Positions 36,352 through 45,819 of a stretch of DNA of 64,000 nt are shown one piece after another. Every line of letters begins with the position of its first letter. Position 1 is the stretch's first letter. Source of the DNA: Thermoleptolyngbya sichuanensis A183 (GTDB lineage: Bacteria; Cyanobacteriota; Cyanobacteriia; Elainellales; Elainellaceae). The position numbers were made by a program, and so were the translations under genes. The stretch lies in contig NZ_CP053661.1 of assembly GCF_013177315.1 (NCBI RefSeq), positions 1,674,001-1,738,000 on the forward strand, written 5' to 3'. The notes under the pieces were generated by a model that ran no database searches, was not told where the DNA came from, and worked only from the letters and a program-made list of their open reading frames with translations.

Positions 36352-37868
36352 CTTTAGTTTGGACTAATGGTGAAGAGGAAGGCAGTCAATGAGAAGCACC
36401 GACTGCCGTAAGGTCAATGAAGTACAACCAACATTGACCCCATGATTTTCAACGAACTTCAGCAATTTCGCCAAACGTTGTATGCCAGCTTGGGAAACGC
36501 CAGAGATGCCCTGTTTGATCTGATGGATGCCGTGTTAGTGAGTGCGTGCATCGTGTCGTTTGTGAGGCTATCGCAGAGTCCTGTCTTTCGTCGCCAGTGG
36601 TCGAGCACCTATGAAGCGTTGCGCGATAGCCGCCTACCCCGATCAAAGGTGCTGAAGCTGTTGGTGCAGCAGATACCGACTCAGCAGCAACCGTTGTTGG
36701 CAGGTGATGCGAGTCGGTGGAACCGTCCTGCTGCCAGGCGTTTGAAAGACCGCACCTTATCAGGCAGAACAGGACATGCCCCGATAGCCGGACAAAACTA
36801 CAGTACCTTAGCCTGGATTGCTGAAGACAGGGGCAGTTGGGCATTACCATTGCGGCATGAGCGCATCACCAGCTTTGAAACACCCGCCAGTAAAGCGGCA
36901 TTCCAACTCAAACAAGTGACTCGGCAGTTAGCGGTGCGTCCGTTGGCGATCTACGACCGAGGGTACGGCAATGCCAGTTTTGTCAACCAAACGGCAGGGA
37001 TTGAGGCAGACTTGCTGCTGCGGGTTACATCCAATCGATGTGTCTATGGCGCGCCCCCAGCGTATCGAGGGCGAGGCGCACCTGCCAAGCATGGACATAA
37101 GATGAAACTCAATGACCCTGACACTTGGAGTGTCCCGGTCGAAACCGTTGAAGTCGATGATCCCAACTGGGGACGAGTGCGGGTCAGTCGTTGGAGTGCA
37201 TACCATTTCCGCAAATCCCCCAAACGGGCAATGGAAGTGTTGCGCGTGGAGGTGCTGGAGACACAGAGCAGCACGCGACGCTTGGCTCCTTTGTGGTTAG
37301 TTTGGCTGGGTGAGCAGATGCCTCCGTTAGAAACCCTGTGGTTGCACTACCTCCGTCGCTTTGCCATTGAACACTGGTATCGCTTTGCCAAGCAGAGGCT
37401 ATATTGGACACATCCCCAGTTCAGTTCTGTATCGGCAACCGAACAGTGGAGCAGCCTGATGCCGTTGCTCAGTTGGCAGTTGTGGTTAGCGCGAAAGGAC
37501 TGTACTGACCACCCCTTGCCCTGGCAGGCACCGCAAGAAACGTTGACTCCGGGTCGGGTCGCACAAGCGTTTGCAGGCATTTTGGCAGCGATTGGCACCC
37601 CTGCTCCTGCGCCTAAACCTCGTGGTAAATCGCCAGGACGAGGCAAGGGGCACAAGCCAACTCCTCGTCCCTGCTATCCGATGGTCAAAAAACGAGCCTC
37701 GAAACGCAAGACATCCGAACAATCCCTGAACAGTCCGGTTGCAACAGCAGCTTAACTGCGAGCAGGATTGTATCCAATTCCTTAAGTTCAACTGTTATGA
37801 ACGGTTGAGCAGATTCTTTATGGCATCCTGTTGAGCATTATTGTGATGCCAGTTAGTCCAAACTAAAG
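36352..37868 (+). mobile_element. 1,517-bp insertion sequence, copy 3
   Basis: Ends CTTTAGTTTGGACTAA in inverted orientation to copy 1 at 1763. Flanking hexamers are TAAATA (left) and CGCGCT (right). They do not match each other but match the far flanks of copy 1. Confidence 0.93.
36442..37755 (+). CDS. DDE transposase of the 1,517-bp IS (copy 3)
   Basis: 437 residues, protein identical to copies 1 and 2. At the single variable site (serine codon after LKDRTL) it shares TCA with copy 1 and differs from copy 2. Confidence 0.9.
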   Translation: MIFNELQQFRQTLYASLGNARDALFDLMDAVLVSACIVSFVRLSQSPVFRRQWSSTYEALRDSRLPRSKVLKLLVQQIPTQQQPLLAGDASRWNRPAARRLKDRTLSGRTGHAPIAGQNYSTLAWIAEDRGSWALPLRHERITSFETPASKAAFQLKQVTRQLAVRPLAIYDRGYGNASFVNQTAGIEADLLLRVTSNRCVYGAPPAYRGRGAPAKHGHKMKLNDPDTWSVPVETVEVDDPNWGRVRVSRWSAYHFRKSPKRAMEVLRVEVLETQSSTRRLAPLWLVWLGEQMPPLETLWLHYLRRFAIEHWYRFAKQRLYWTHPQFSSVSATEQWSSLMPLLSWQLWLARKDCTDHPLPWQAPQETLTPGRVAQAFAGILAAIGTPAPAPKPRGKSPGRGKGHKPTPRPCYPMVKKRASKRKTSEQSLNSPVATAA

Positions 37869-37911
37869 CGCGCTGGCAGCCCGCGAGAAATCGTCCTACT
37901 GTGTAAGTTCT
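37869..37911. repeat. Right half of a palindromic repeat, cut by the 1,517-bp IS
   Basis: CGCGCTGGCAGCCCGCGAG then AAATCGTCC and the outer TGTGTAAGTTCT. Together with 3280-3335, and counting CGCGCT once, it rebuilds a repeat with the 15-bp stem GGACGATTTCTCGCG/CGCGAGAAATCGTCC. Confidence 0.8.
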
Positions 37912-37976
37912 ATCGAGCGTTGGGTTAAGCCAGATCTGTGGCTACGGCAGCACTTTTTCTCGGAATCCGACAGACG

Positions 37977-38366
37977 CTAAGGAGATTGCGGGATTTCTTG
38001 CAGCAGGCTGTTGACCAGTTCCCGTCCGTTGGGGTGAAATACCTGAAGCCGGATAAAGCCGGGATCGCTGGGTCGCCAACTCACCTGATAGCGATAGTCC
38101 CCATTGCGCCAGGTGTAAACCCGACGGCTGCTATCTCCAGACACCGCAGCGCCCGCCAGTCTTAGCGTTGCCTGGTTGCTGCGATCGATTCCCTGGTATT
38201 GCAGGCTGCCGCCCTCAAACCAAATGCTGATAAACCATCGGTCGCTGGCATAGTCTCCAGTGGGGAATGTTTGGGCGATCGCTGCTTGGGGAGTCAACAA
38301 GTCTGCTGCCAGCAGTGGCGTAGATAGCCCCAGCACAAGGCTGAGCGCAATAGATTTAAGGTTCAT
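37977..38366 (-). CDS. Secreted protein of unknown function
   Basis: A 129-residue protein with a classical signal peptide (MNLKSIALSLVLGLSTPLLA, cleavage probably after the later AAIAQ at about 32). The mature part of roughly 95 residues is rich in aromatic residues and beta-strand-like (WFISIWFEGGSLQYQGIDRS; YTWRNGDYRYQVSW). I recognise no domain. It is monocistronic and located at an inferred inversion boundary. Confidence 0.65.
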   Translation of the reverse strand: MNLKSIALSLVLGLSTPLLAADLLTPQAAIAQTFPTGDYASDRWFISIWFEGGSLQYQGIDRSNQATLRLAGAAVSGDSSRRVYTWRNGDYRYQVSWRPSDPGFIRLQVFHPNGRELVNSLLQEIPQSP

Positions 38367-38476
38367 AGGTTCTTTTTTCAGCCCGTTCGAGCGTGATTGG
38401 GTGGACTTTAAAGAGCGTTCCCCAATCGGACTAAGCCTGAACCTGTAATAGTCGGGTACTCGACCCAGCAGAACCT

Positions 38477-39400
38477 CTAATTTCGGTGGTTATTACTGTA
38501 GCGGACGAGTGTTCCGGCCCACTGTAACTTTTCACGCAGGGTTTGGTAATAGGAATAATTTTCTTGCAGGATAATGAACTGGGCAGGGCGTTCTGCCATG
38601 CGAATATCGACGCGCTGACCCGGCCAGATGGAAGTGGCCAGCACGCCGTCCATCCAGAGTTTGGTTGTCATGTCAGGGTCAGATAGGGGCCAGATGCTGA
38701 CGACTGACCCAGCGGGCAGCACAATGGAGCGACTGGAGAGGCTAAGGGGGCAGATGGGCGTGACGGCGATCGCCTCCATGCCAGGGTGAATAATTGGCCC
38801 GTTCGCCGCTAGGGTGTAGCAGGTGGAACCCGTCGGTGTAGCCACAATCAGCCCGTCACCCTGGTACTGATCCACCACCTCGCCGTCGATCTCCATTTCC
38901 AGGATTGAGGTCACCATGCGGTCGGCTGAGGCAGGCTTGACGCACATTTCATTGAGCGCAAAGAAGCAATCGCTCATTGGCTCCAGGTTGGTGCGGTTGC
39001 CTTCGTAGGTCGTCGCTTGCAGCATCATCCGCCGCTGCACCGCAAAGCGATCGCTCGTCAGCCGCTCCCACACCTGCTGCGAATCTTCACTCAAAAAATC
39101 CAGCGGCTCGGTCAAAAAGCCCAGGTGCCCCCCCACGTTCACCGCCAGGATAGGAATGCCTTCGTCTGCTAGATGCCGTGCTGCACCCAGAGCCGTGCCG
39201 TCGCCTCCCAGCACCAGCGCCAGATCAATCGGCTGGGAAACAGAAGCCAAAAATACTGGATATGGATTGTCCCTTGGGCCGCTCGGCCCCATCAACACGC
39301 GACAGCCCCGTGCCTCCAGTTCCTTTGCACAGCGCTCGGCCCACTTTTGGCTAAGGGCATTTCCCGACTTGTGAATGATGATGACTTGCTTTAGCTCCAC
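38477..39400 (-). CDS. nadK: NAD kinase
   Basis: A 307-residue ATP-NAD kinase making NADP. The hallmark GGDG motif is in LALVLGGDGTALGAARH; NVGGHLGFL, the conserved GDGLIVATPTGSTCYTLAANG and the C-terminal SSRSIVLPAGSVV are present. A GTG start at 39400 gives the family start MELKQVIIIH. It lies 20 bp after ndhE on the same strand and is probably in the ndh transcript; the product NADP(H) is a sensible companion to NDH-1 and photosynthetic electron transport. Confidence 0.95.
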   Translation of the reverse strand: MELKQVIIIHKSGNALSQKWAERCAKELEARGCRVLMGPSGPRDNPYPVFLASVSQPIDLALVLGGDGTALGAARHLADEGIPILAVNVGGHLGFLTEPLDFLSEDSQQVWERLTSDRFAVQRRMMLQATTYEGNRTNLEPMSDCFFALNEMCVKPASADRMVTSILEMEIDGEVVDQYQGDGLIVATPTGSTCYTLAANGPIIHPGMEAIAVTPICPLSLSSRSIVLPAGSVVSIWPLSDPDMTTKLWMDGVLATSIWPGQRVDIRMAERPAQFIILQENYSYYQTLREKLQWAGTLVRYSNNHRN

Positions 39401-39420
39401 CCGCTCGCCGTCTCAATCTG

Positions 39421-39726
39421 CTACCACTTCAGCAGATTAAATTGCTCCATATCCACCGTATCGCGATTTCGGTAAATGGACAGCACGATGGCAAGACCCA
39501 CAGCCGCCTCCGCAGCGGCGATCGCAATCACAAATACTGTAAACACTTGCCCCTTGACCGCGCTGGGATCAAGAGAGTTGGAAAACGCCATCAGGTTGAG
39601 GTTGACGGAGTTGAGCAGCAGTTCAATCGACATCAGCACACGGATGGCGTTGCGGCTAGTGACCAGGCCATAGATGCCAATGCAAAACAGAGCGGCGGCG
39701 AGTAGGAGGAAATACTGAAGCTGCAT
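39421..39726 (-). CDS. ndhE: NDH-1 subunit 4L
   Basis: A 101-residue NuoK/NdhE with three transmembrane helices; the conserved Glu residues of the proton path are in [11 protein letters not shown] and [12 protein letters not shown]. Part of the membrane arm of the thylakoid NDH-1 complex in respiration and cyclic electron flow. Fourth gene of ndhA-ndhI-ndhG-ndhE. Confidence 0.96.
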   Translation of the reverse strand: MQLQYFLLLAAALFCIGIYGLVTSRNAIRVLMSIELLLNSVNLNLMAFSNSLDPSAVKGQVFTVFVIAIAAAEAAVGLAIVLSIYRNRDTVDMEQFNLLKW

Positions 39727-39786
39727 AGGTCGGAGATCAGGGGTCAGAGGTCAAGAGTCGGGATGTCCAGTGGAAACGGGGTGAAC

Positions 39787-40392
39787 CTAATCTCTAGAAC
39801 TGGTTCCAGTGAGTTCACGGGGGCGTTCGGGGAGGGTCAGCGAGGTTCGGGGGCCGTCTTCGGTTGTCGCCTCTTCGGGCAGGAACTCGCGACGGGCAAT
39901 CACGATCGCCCCGATCAGCGCCATCAGCAGTAGCACCGATGCTAGCTCAAACGGCAGCAGGAAATCGCTGAAGAAATGCAGCCCGATGGTCACCAACGCC
40001 TCATCTCCAGCAATCGGCGCGTCCGAAAGCCCCCAGGGAGTTGCCACAATCATCGTTGCCAGCAGCCCAAATAGTCCGGCGCACACTGAACCCGTCGCCG
40101 CTTTCCCCAGCCACGCCTTCTGCACGGGGGCAAAATCCTGGCGCTTGTTCACGAGCATGATGCCAAACAGGATCAGCACGTTCACCGCACCGACGTAAAT
40201 CAAGATTTGTGCCGCCGCCACGAACCCGGCATTCAGCAGAATGTATAGCCCGGAAATGCTGATAAACACCAGACCCAGCAAAAAGGCTGAGTACACAATG
40301 TTGTCCAGCAGCACCACACCCAGCGCCGCCGCCAGCATCATTGCCGCCAGCACAATCAAAGAAACCAGTTGAACGCCATCTGCCAGATTCAC
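39787..40392 (-). CDS. ndhG: NDH-1 subunit 6
   Basis: A 201-residue NuoJ/NdhG with five helices (NLADGVQLVSLIVLAAMMLA; GLVFISISGLYILLNAGFV; IYVGAVNVLILFGIMLVN). I chose the GTG at 40392, which gives the usual N-terminus; an ATG 31 codons upstream is open but unlike the family. A charged C-terminal tail (ATTEDGPRTSLTLPERP) faces the cytoplasm. Confidence 0.93.
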   Translation of the reverse strand: MNLADGVQLVSLIVLAAMMLAAALGVVLLDNIVYSAFLLGLVFISISGLYILLNAGFVAAAQILIYVGAVNVLILFGIMLVNKRQDFAPVQKAWLGKAATGSVCAGLFGLLATMIVATPWGLSDAPIAGDEALVTIGLHFFSDFLLPFELASVLLLMALIGAIVIARREFLPEEATTEDGPRTSLTLPERPRELTGTSSRD

Positions 40393-40496
40393 AGTCGGTC
40401 TCCTGAACGAGAAGAGGAAAGGTCGAGAGTACGGATCGAGCGAGTTGCCTGTGGGTTGCCCGGAAGCGCTAATGAAAGCGCCCATAAACCTGTCCG

Positions 40497-41102
40497 TTAG
40501 GCTTCGGGTGCAGCTTCCGCAGGCTGGGCCTCGTCGAGAATTTCTTCGGGCAGCTTGCCAGCACGGCGCGACCCGGCAGGCAGGTCGTGTGGTTCCATCA
40601 CGCCCTTGGGCAGGTAGCCCAACTCCCGCAGCGGGGTCACCATTGGGTCTTGCGTCACCTTGTAGGGCAGGCGACCCAGGGCTACGTTGTCGTAGTTCAA
40701 CTCGTGGCGATCATAGGTCGCAAGCTCGTATTCTTCGGTCATCGACAGGCAGTTGGTGGGGCAATATTCCACGCAGTTGCCGCAGAAGATGCACACGCCG
40801 AAGTCGATGCTATAGTGATTCAGCTTCTTCTTCTTGGTTTCCTTGTTAAATTCCCAGTCCACCACGGGCAGGTTGATGGGGCACACCCGAACGCAGACTT
40901 CGCAGGCGATGCACTTGTCAAACTCGAAGTGGATGCGACCGCGGAAGCGCTCCGAAGGAATCAGTTTCTCGTAGGGATACTGCACCGTAATCGGGCGACG
41001 GTGCATGTGGTCAAAGGTGACCGACAAGCCCTGACCGATGTATTTGGCTGCTTGAACTGCTTCCTTGGTATAGTCAGAGACTTGCTTGAGAAATTTCAGC
41101 AT
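40497..41102 (-). CDS. ndhI: NDH-1 subunit I, 2x[4Fe-4S]
   Basis: A 201-residue ferredoxin-like subunit. It carries two cysteine motifs for tetranuclear clusters, [12 protein letters not shown] and [12 protein letters not shown]. It links the soluble arm to the membrane arm of NDH-1. The C-terminus after [13 protein letters not shown] is a variable, Ala/Glu-rich tail. Second gene of the ndh operon. Confidence 0.97.
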   Translation of the reverse strand: MLKFLKQVSDYTKEAVQAAKYIGQGLSVTFDHMHRRPITVQYPYEKLIPSERFRGRIHFEFDKCIACEVCVRVCPINLPVVDWEFNKETKKKKLNHYSIDFGVCIFCGNCVEYCPTNCLSMTEEYELATYDRHELNYDNVALGRLPYKVTQDPMVTPLRELGYLPKGVMEPHDLPAGSRRAGKLPEEILDEAQPAEAAPEA

Positions 41103-41153
41103 AGGAAGGAGGGGGAGGGAGGTTGAAGAACGAATGGTCTTTGGAGTTGAACC

Positions 41154-42272
41154 TTAGCCACCGAAGGCCACTGGAAACACCAGCTTTAGCCCGGCCGTTA
41201 GCAGCAGGTTAACCAGGGACACGGGCAGCAGAAACTTCCAGCCCAGGTCAAGCAGTTGGTCGATGCGGACGCGGGGCACCGTCCAGCGCAAAAGGATTGC
41301 CAGGAAGATAAACAGGTAGGCCTTGAACAGCGTCATGACGATGCCGAGACTGGCGGTGATGACTTGGAGCCAGGGCGTAGACTCGCTAACCCCGATCAGA
41401 CTGGCCAACCAACTCACCGATACAGGAGACTCCCAGCCGCCTAGATACAGCACCGAAGCCAGCAGCGCCGACAGCACCAGGTTGGCGTAGGATCCCGCGT
41501 AGAACAGCATGAACTTTACGGCGCTGTATTCAGTCTGATAGCCTGCGACGATTTCTTCTTCGGCCTCTGGCAGGTCGAAGGGCATCCGTTCGCACTCGGC
41601 CAGCGCCGCGATCCAGAAGATGACGAAGCCCACGGGCTGCCGCCACAGGTTCCAACCGAGAATGCCGTAATCGGACTGTCCCTGCACGATATCTACCGTG
41701 CTAAGGGAGTTGGACATCATGGCGATCGCCAACACGGACAGCGCCAGAGGTAGCTCATAGCTGATTGACTGCGCCGCAGCCCGCAGCCCGCCGATCAGCG
41801 AATACTTGTTGTTGGACGCATAGCCTGCCATCAGCAGCCCGATAGGGGCAATGCTCGACAGCGCAATCCACAGAAAAATACCAATGCCCAAGTCACTGAT
41901 CAGCAGGTTTTGACCGAAGGGCACGATCAGATAGGACAGGAACACCGGGATAAAGACCAACAGAGGGGCGATCGCAAAAAGCCAGGGGTCAGTTTTGGCG
42001 GGCAGAATGTCTTCTTTGAACAGCAGCTTTACCACGTCTGCCGCTGGAATCAGCATCCCCAACGGGCCGGCGTATTCCGGGCCAATCCGCTGCTGGGCCG
42101 CCGCCGACACCTTCCGCTCTAGCCAAGTAGCCACGAGCGCCAGCACCGTCACTGCGCCGACAATCAGCACCATTGGCAAGGGAATCCAGATGGTCTTGGC
42201 GACACCGGGCGACAAGCCCAAATCCATCAACGCTTGAATAAAGCTGCCTTGCAGGTCAATTCCCGAACTCAT
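41154..42272 (-). CDS. ndhA: NDH-1 subunit 1
   Basis: A 372-residue NuoH/NdhA with about eight to nine helices. Conserved elements are [20 protein letters not shown], the loop [16 protein letters not shown] and [20 protein letters not shown]. It forms the quinone chamber at the junction of the two arms. First gene of the operon; the 301-bp region upstream separates it from a divergent sigma-like gene. Confidence 0.97.
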   Translation of the reverse strand: MSSGIDLQGSFIQALMDLGLSPGVAKTIWIPLPMVLIVGAVTVLALVATWLERKVSAAAQQRIGPEYAGPLGMLIPAADVVKLLFKEDILPAKTDPWLFAIAPLLVFIPVFLSYLIVPFGQNLLISDLGIGIFLWIALSSIAPIGLLMAGYASNNKYSLIGGLRAAAQSISYELPLALSVLAIAMMSNSLSTVDIVQGQSDYGILGWNLWRQPVGFVIFWIAALAECERMPFDLPEAEEEIVAGYQTEYSAVKFMLFYAGSYANLVLSALLASVLYLGGWESPVSVSWLASLIGVSESTPWLQVITASLGIVMTLFKAYLFIFLAILLRWTVPRVRIDQLLDLGWKFLLPVSLVNLLLTAGLKLVFPVAFGG

Positions 42273-42573
42273 ACATCCTGCGACTCAACTAAAGGGCGAT
42301 TGGTCATTAAATCGGCGGCGCTCAGGTAATGATCCTTAACACCTGCGTTTAGTATACGGTACAGGTTCATGCCAAAGTCCCCTGTAGCCCATGACAAGCT
42401 ATGACAAATTTCTGGTGTGGTGATAGGGAAGCCAAATTACTGCGCCAGATTTTTGAAGTTTTTTCTTAGATTTTTGTTGTCAGGGGCTTCCATCCTGGGG
42501 TGCAGTGGTTATGATTGGGAGCTACTAAATAAGCCCTGAAAGACAACCTCCAGAAAGCCGAAAAGAAACGCCT
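42273..42573. other. Divergent promoter region, ndhA / sigma-like gene
   Basis: No gene is seen. It is more AT-rich than the flanking genes and must contain the ndh operon promoter. I could not recognise a defined operator. Confidence 0.5.
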
Positions 42574-43230
42574 ATGCAAACGCCTTCTCTGCCGGAATCC
42601 AATCATCCTTTAATTAAGTCTCTGTCGCACTACAGCGATCAGGAGTTGCTGACGCTGCTCCAGCGGCATCCCGATGCTGGGCAATACTTTACTGCGCTTT
42701 ACTGTCGCTATAGCCCGCTGGTGTATACGCTGATTCGCCACTCCGCGCGATCGCCCATGCAGGCCGACTATCTCTTCTCCATCACCTGGCGGCACCTGTT
42801 CCACGAACTGCTGGGGCTGGATCTCAGCACCCCCGGTATCACACTGCAATCCTGGATTATCAACGTCACAGCTCTATGCATTAATCAGGCAGAACTGCCC
42901 CCTGCCGAAGACATTCACTATTCTCTAGAGGCATCGCCGCCGCCGCTGCAATGCTATGTCGAGCGATCGCTCGATCAGGTTTCCCCGTCACAACGGCTGA
43001 TGATCGTGATGGCGCAGACCTTTCGCTGGAGCGAACCGCGCATCGCCGCCTACCTCCAGGCAGAAGGCGAACACATCACTGCTGCGGGCGTAAAGGCGCA
43101 ACTGCAAGCCGGGTATGAACGCCTGGAAACTGCGCTACCAGAAGACATCCGCGCCATCTATCTGGCAGGCGGCAACCTGGAAGCTCATCTGCACGGGCAA
43201 CAGCGGGCGCAGACCACCACGGAGGCTTAA
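42574..43230 (+). CDS. Sigma-70-like (ECF-type) protein
   Basis: A 218-residue protein. The N-terminal half resembles sigma region 2 (GQYFTALYCRYSPLVYTLIR; ADYLFSITWRHLFHELL). The C-terminal half resembles a region 4 helix-turn-helix (RLMIVMAQTFRWSEPRIAAY), but both are divergent. It may be an alternative sigma factor or a non-canonical relative; no anti-sigma gene is adjacent. The end of the gene is duplicated (ACCACGGAGGCTT twice, the first copy spanning the stop). Confidence 0.6.
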   Translation: MQTPSLPESNHPLIKSLSHYSDQELLTLLQRHPDAGQYFTALYCRYSPLVYTLIRHSARSPMQADYLFSITWRHLFHELLGLDLSTPGITLQSWIINVTALCINQAELPPAEDIHYSLEASPPPLQCYVERSLDQVSPSQRLMIVMAQTFRWSEPRIAAYLQAEGEHITAAGVKAQLQAGYERLETALPEDIRAIYLAGGNLEAHLHGQQRAQTTTEA

Positions 43231-43465
43231 TTTCACCACGGAGGCTTGGTTTTTAGCAAGGCGCTGAGGGCCATACTGAGGGTAATCCTGAGGGCAATGC
43301 AAGACGGCTCCACTCTGTTTCATCCCGATTGAAAGTTTCATCCCGATTGAAAAAGGAAAAATTAGGACAAAACAAACACGAATCCTCCGAGAATTTACGG
43401 TTTCCTAACACATTTGCCCAAACTTGGTTGATAGATTTGGGAAGATTGCTATTGGAACCCCGTAA

Positions 43466-44650
43466 ATGATCATCCCTATCCTTGGCACTGATGATGATGA
43501 CCTGCTCATCGGAACACCTGGAAACGACTTGATAGACGGGGGCGCGGGCTTTGACACCCTCGTTGGAGGATTGGGGAACGACACCTACATCATCCGCGAT
43601 GGTGACATTATTTTTGAACTGCCAAACGAAGGCACAGATATTGTTTTTGCATATGTGGATTACCGCCTGACGGATTACGTTGAGAACCTGCAACTGATTG
43701 CGGGCCGACGCGGTGAGGGCAACAGCGAGAACAATCTAATCCAGGGAAATGCAGAAGATAATGAACTCTTTGGATACGAAGGAAATGACGTTTTAGAAGG
43801 GTTTGGAGGCGACGATAAGCTGTATGGTGGCAGCGGCAACGACCGCCTCTTTGGGGGTGATGGCAATGACCTGCTGGTGGCCGGGCCAGGCTTTGACCAG
43901 CTTTATGGCGGGCGGGGCAATGATACTTACCTCGTTACCAGCTACCGTTTCAAAATTATCGAGCCGCCCAGAGGCGGTGGCATCGACACCATCATTATTC
44001 CGCTCGATTACGAGCTAAAGTCGCTGCTGTTTGAAAACCTGACGCTGTACGGCAGCGCCCAGTTTGGCACGGGCAATCGGCTGAATAACCGGATCGAGGG
44101 CAACGGGCGCGGCAACGTGCTGTCGGGGCTGGCGGGCAATGATACGCTGCTGGGCAGAGGCGGCAACGATCGCCTGTTTGGAGCCACGGGCAACGACCAA
44201 CTATCGGGCGGCGACGGCGACGACGAGCTATACGGGCAGCAGGGCAACGATCGGCTGTGGGGCGATCGCGGCAATGACTTGCTCTCTGGCGAAGACGGCA
44301 ACGACGTGCTGATCGGCTATGGCGGCGTGAGTACCGAGCGCGATCGCCTGTTTGGCGGGGCAGGAGCCGATACCTTCGTGCTGGGTACGCGCCGAGACGG
44401 GGTGTTTTACCTGGGTTCTGGTTACGCGATTATTGGCGATTTTTCGCAGGCGCAGGGCGACAAAATCCAGGTGCGGGGCAACCCCGCCAGCTACCGTTTG
44501 GACAATAGCCGCAACCTGATCGGCGGCTCCGGTCGAGATACGGCAATCTTCCTGGGCAGTGATTTGATCGCCATCGTGCAAGATAATGCAGGGGTGACCA
44601 CGAGCAACCTGTTTACTGCACCCAGAGAGAGAAATGTCCGACCGGTCTGA
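43466..44650 (+). CDS. RTX/hemolysin-type calcium-binding protein
   Basis: A 394-residue acidic protein built of nonapeptide RTX repeats (GGxGxDxLx), for example GYEGNDVLEGFGGDDKLYGG and AGNDTLLGRGGNDRLFG. They are arranged in three blocks with intervening beta segments (residues about 1-30, 85-150 and 205-290). The C-terminal region has the serralysin-like FGGAGADTFVLG and IGDFSQAQGDKIQ. Such proteins are usually exported by type I secretion through a C-terminal signal and fold on calcium; no enzymatic domain or exporter is visible. Its last 17 bp overlap era. Confidence 0.85.
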   Translation: MIIPILGTDDDDLLIGTPGNDLIDGGAGFDTLVGGLGNDTYIIRDGDIIFELPNEGTDIVFAYVDYRLTDYVENLQLIAGRRGEGNSENNLIQGNAEDNELFGYEGNDVLEGFGGDDKLYGGSGNDRLFGGDGNDLLVAGPGFDQLYGGRGNDTYLVTSYRFKIIEPPRGGGIDTIIIPLDYELKSLLFENLTLYGSAQFGTGNRLNNRIEGNGRGNVLSGLAGNDTLLGRGGNDRLFGATGNDQLSGGDGDDELYGQQGNDRLWGDRGNDLLSGEDGNDVLIGYGGVSTERDRLFGGAGADTFVLGTRRDGVFYLGSGYAIIGDFSQAQGDKIQVRGNPASYRLDNSRNLIGGSGRDTAIFLGSDLIAIVQDNAGVTTSNLFTAPRERNVRPV

Positions 44651-45608
44651 CGACTCCTCATCCGACGATTTCTTACCCGATAGTCGCATCGAGTCCCTGA
44701 TTCCGGCTGCGCCCGACGGCTTCCGGTCCGGTTTTGTGGGCATTGTGGGCCGCCCCAACGTGGGCAAATCGACCCTAATGAATCAGTTGGTGGGACAGAA
44801 AATCGCCATTACTTCGCCTGTCGCCCAGACCACGCGCAATCGGCTGCGGGGTATCCTCACCACGCCCGACGCGCAAATCATTTTTGTAGACACGCCCGGC
44901 ATCCACAAGCCGCATCATGAGCTAGGGCGTGTACTGGTGCAGAATGCGCGGATGGCCATTAGCTCGGTCGATCTGGTGCTGTTTGTGGTGGATGCCTCGG
45001 CGGAACTGGGCGGGGGCGATCGCTTTATTGCTGAGCTGCTGGAACGCGCCGAAACGCCCGTGCTGCTGGGCATCAACAAGGCAGACCGACAGCCGAGCGA
45101 TCGCCCCGACATTGACGACAGCTATCGCGCCCTCGCCGAATCTCAGAACTGGGAACTGGCCAAGTTTTCCGCCCTGACAGGCGAGGGATTGGAGGCGCTA
45201 CAAGCCCAGCTAATCCAGCGGCTCGACCCCGGCCCCTACTACTATCCGCCGGATTTAGTGACCGATCAGCCCGAACGCTTCATCATGGGTGAGCTAATTC
45301 GTGAGCAGGTTCTGGCGCTGACCCGCGATGAAGTGCCCCATTCGGTGGCAATCGCCATTGACCGCGTAGACGAAGACCCCGACATCACCCGCATTCTTGC
45401 CACGATTCACGTCGAGCGCAACTCGCAAAAAGGCATTCTGATTGGCAAGGACGGCAGCATGATTCGGGCGATCGGCACTGCGGCCCGCGAACAAATCCAA
45501 AAGCTGATCCTGGGCAAGGTGTATCTGGAGCTTTTTGTGAAAGTGCAGCCCAAGTGGCGACAGTCACGCAGTCGGTTGTCGGAGTTGGGGTATCGGGTGG
45601 AGGAGTGA
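44634..45608 (+). CDS. era: GTPase Era
   Basis: A 324-residue Era, a GTPase for 16S rRNA maturation and 30S assembly. G1 GRPNVGKSTLMN, G3 DTPGIHKPHHE and G4 NKAD are present. The C-terminal KH domain is ERNSQKGILIGKDGSMIRAI. An N-terminal tail of about 30 residues is extra. It starts inside the end of the RTX gene. The last 27 codons, stop and following repeat are duplicated downstream as a 119-bp unit. Confidence 0.96.
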   Translation: MSDRSDDSSSDDFLPDSRIESLIPAAPDGFRSGFVGIVGRPNVGKSTLMNQLVGQKIAITSPVAQTTRNRLRGILTTPDAQIIFVDTPGIHKPHHELGRVLVQNARMAISSVDLVLFVVDASAELGGGDRFIAELLERAETPVLLGINKADRQPSDRPDIDDSYRALAESQNWELAKFSALTGEGLEALQAQLIQRLDPGPYYYPPDLVTDQPERFIMGELIREQVLALTRDEVPHSVAIAIDRVDEDPDITRILATIHVERNSQKGILIGKDGSMIRAIGTAAREQIQKLILGKVYLELFVKVQPKWRQSRSRLSELGYRVEE

Positions 45609-45764
45609 GGGGGGAAGAACGAAGAACGAAAAACGAAAAACGAAGGAGCTTTTTGTGAAAGTGCAGCCCAAGTGGCGACAGTCACGCAGTCGGTTGTCGG
45701 AGTTGGGGTATCGGGTGGAGGAGTGAGGGGGGAAGAACGAAGAACGAAGAACGAAGAACGAAAA
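45527..45764. repeat. 119-bp direct duplication of the era 3' end
   Basis: Copy one (45527-45645) holds the end of era plus GAAGAAC/GAAAAAC repeats. Copy two (45646-45764) repeats it almost exactly, with more heptamer units after it (to about 45785). The second copy has no start and is an orphan gene tail. Confidence 0.9.
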
Positions 45765-45819
45765 ACGAAAAACGAAAAACGAAAAGGAAGAGGGAAGGGG
45801 GAAGGGGGAAGGGGGCTTT

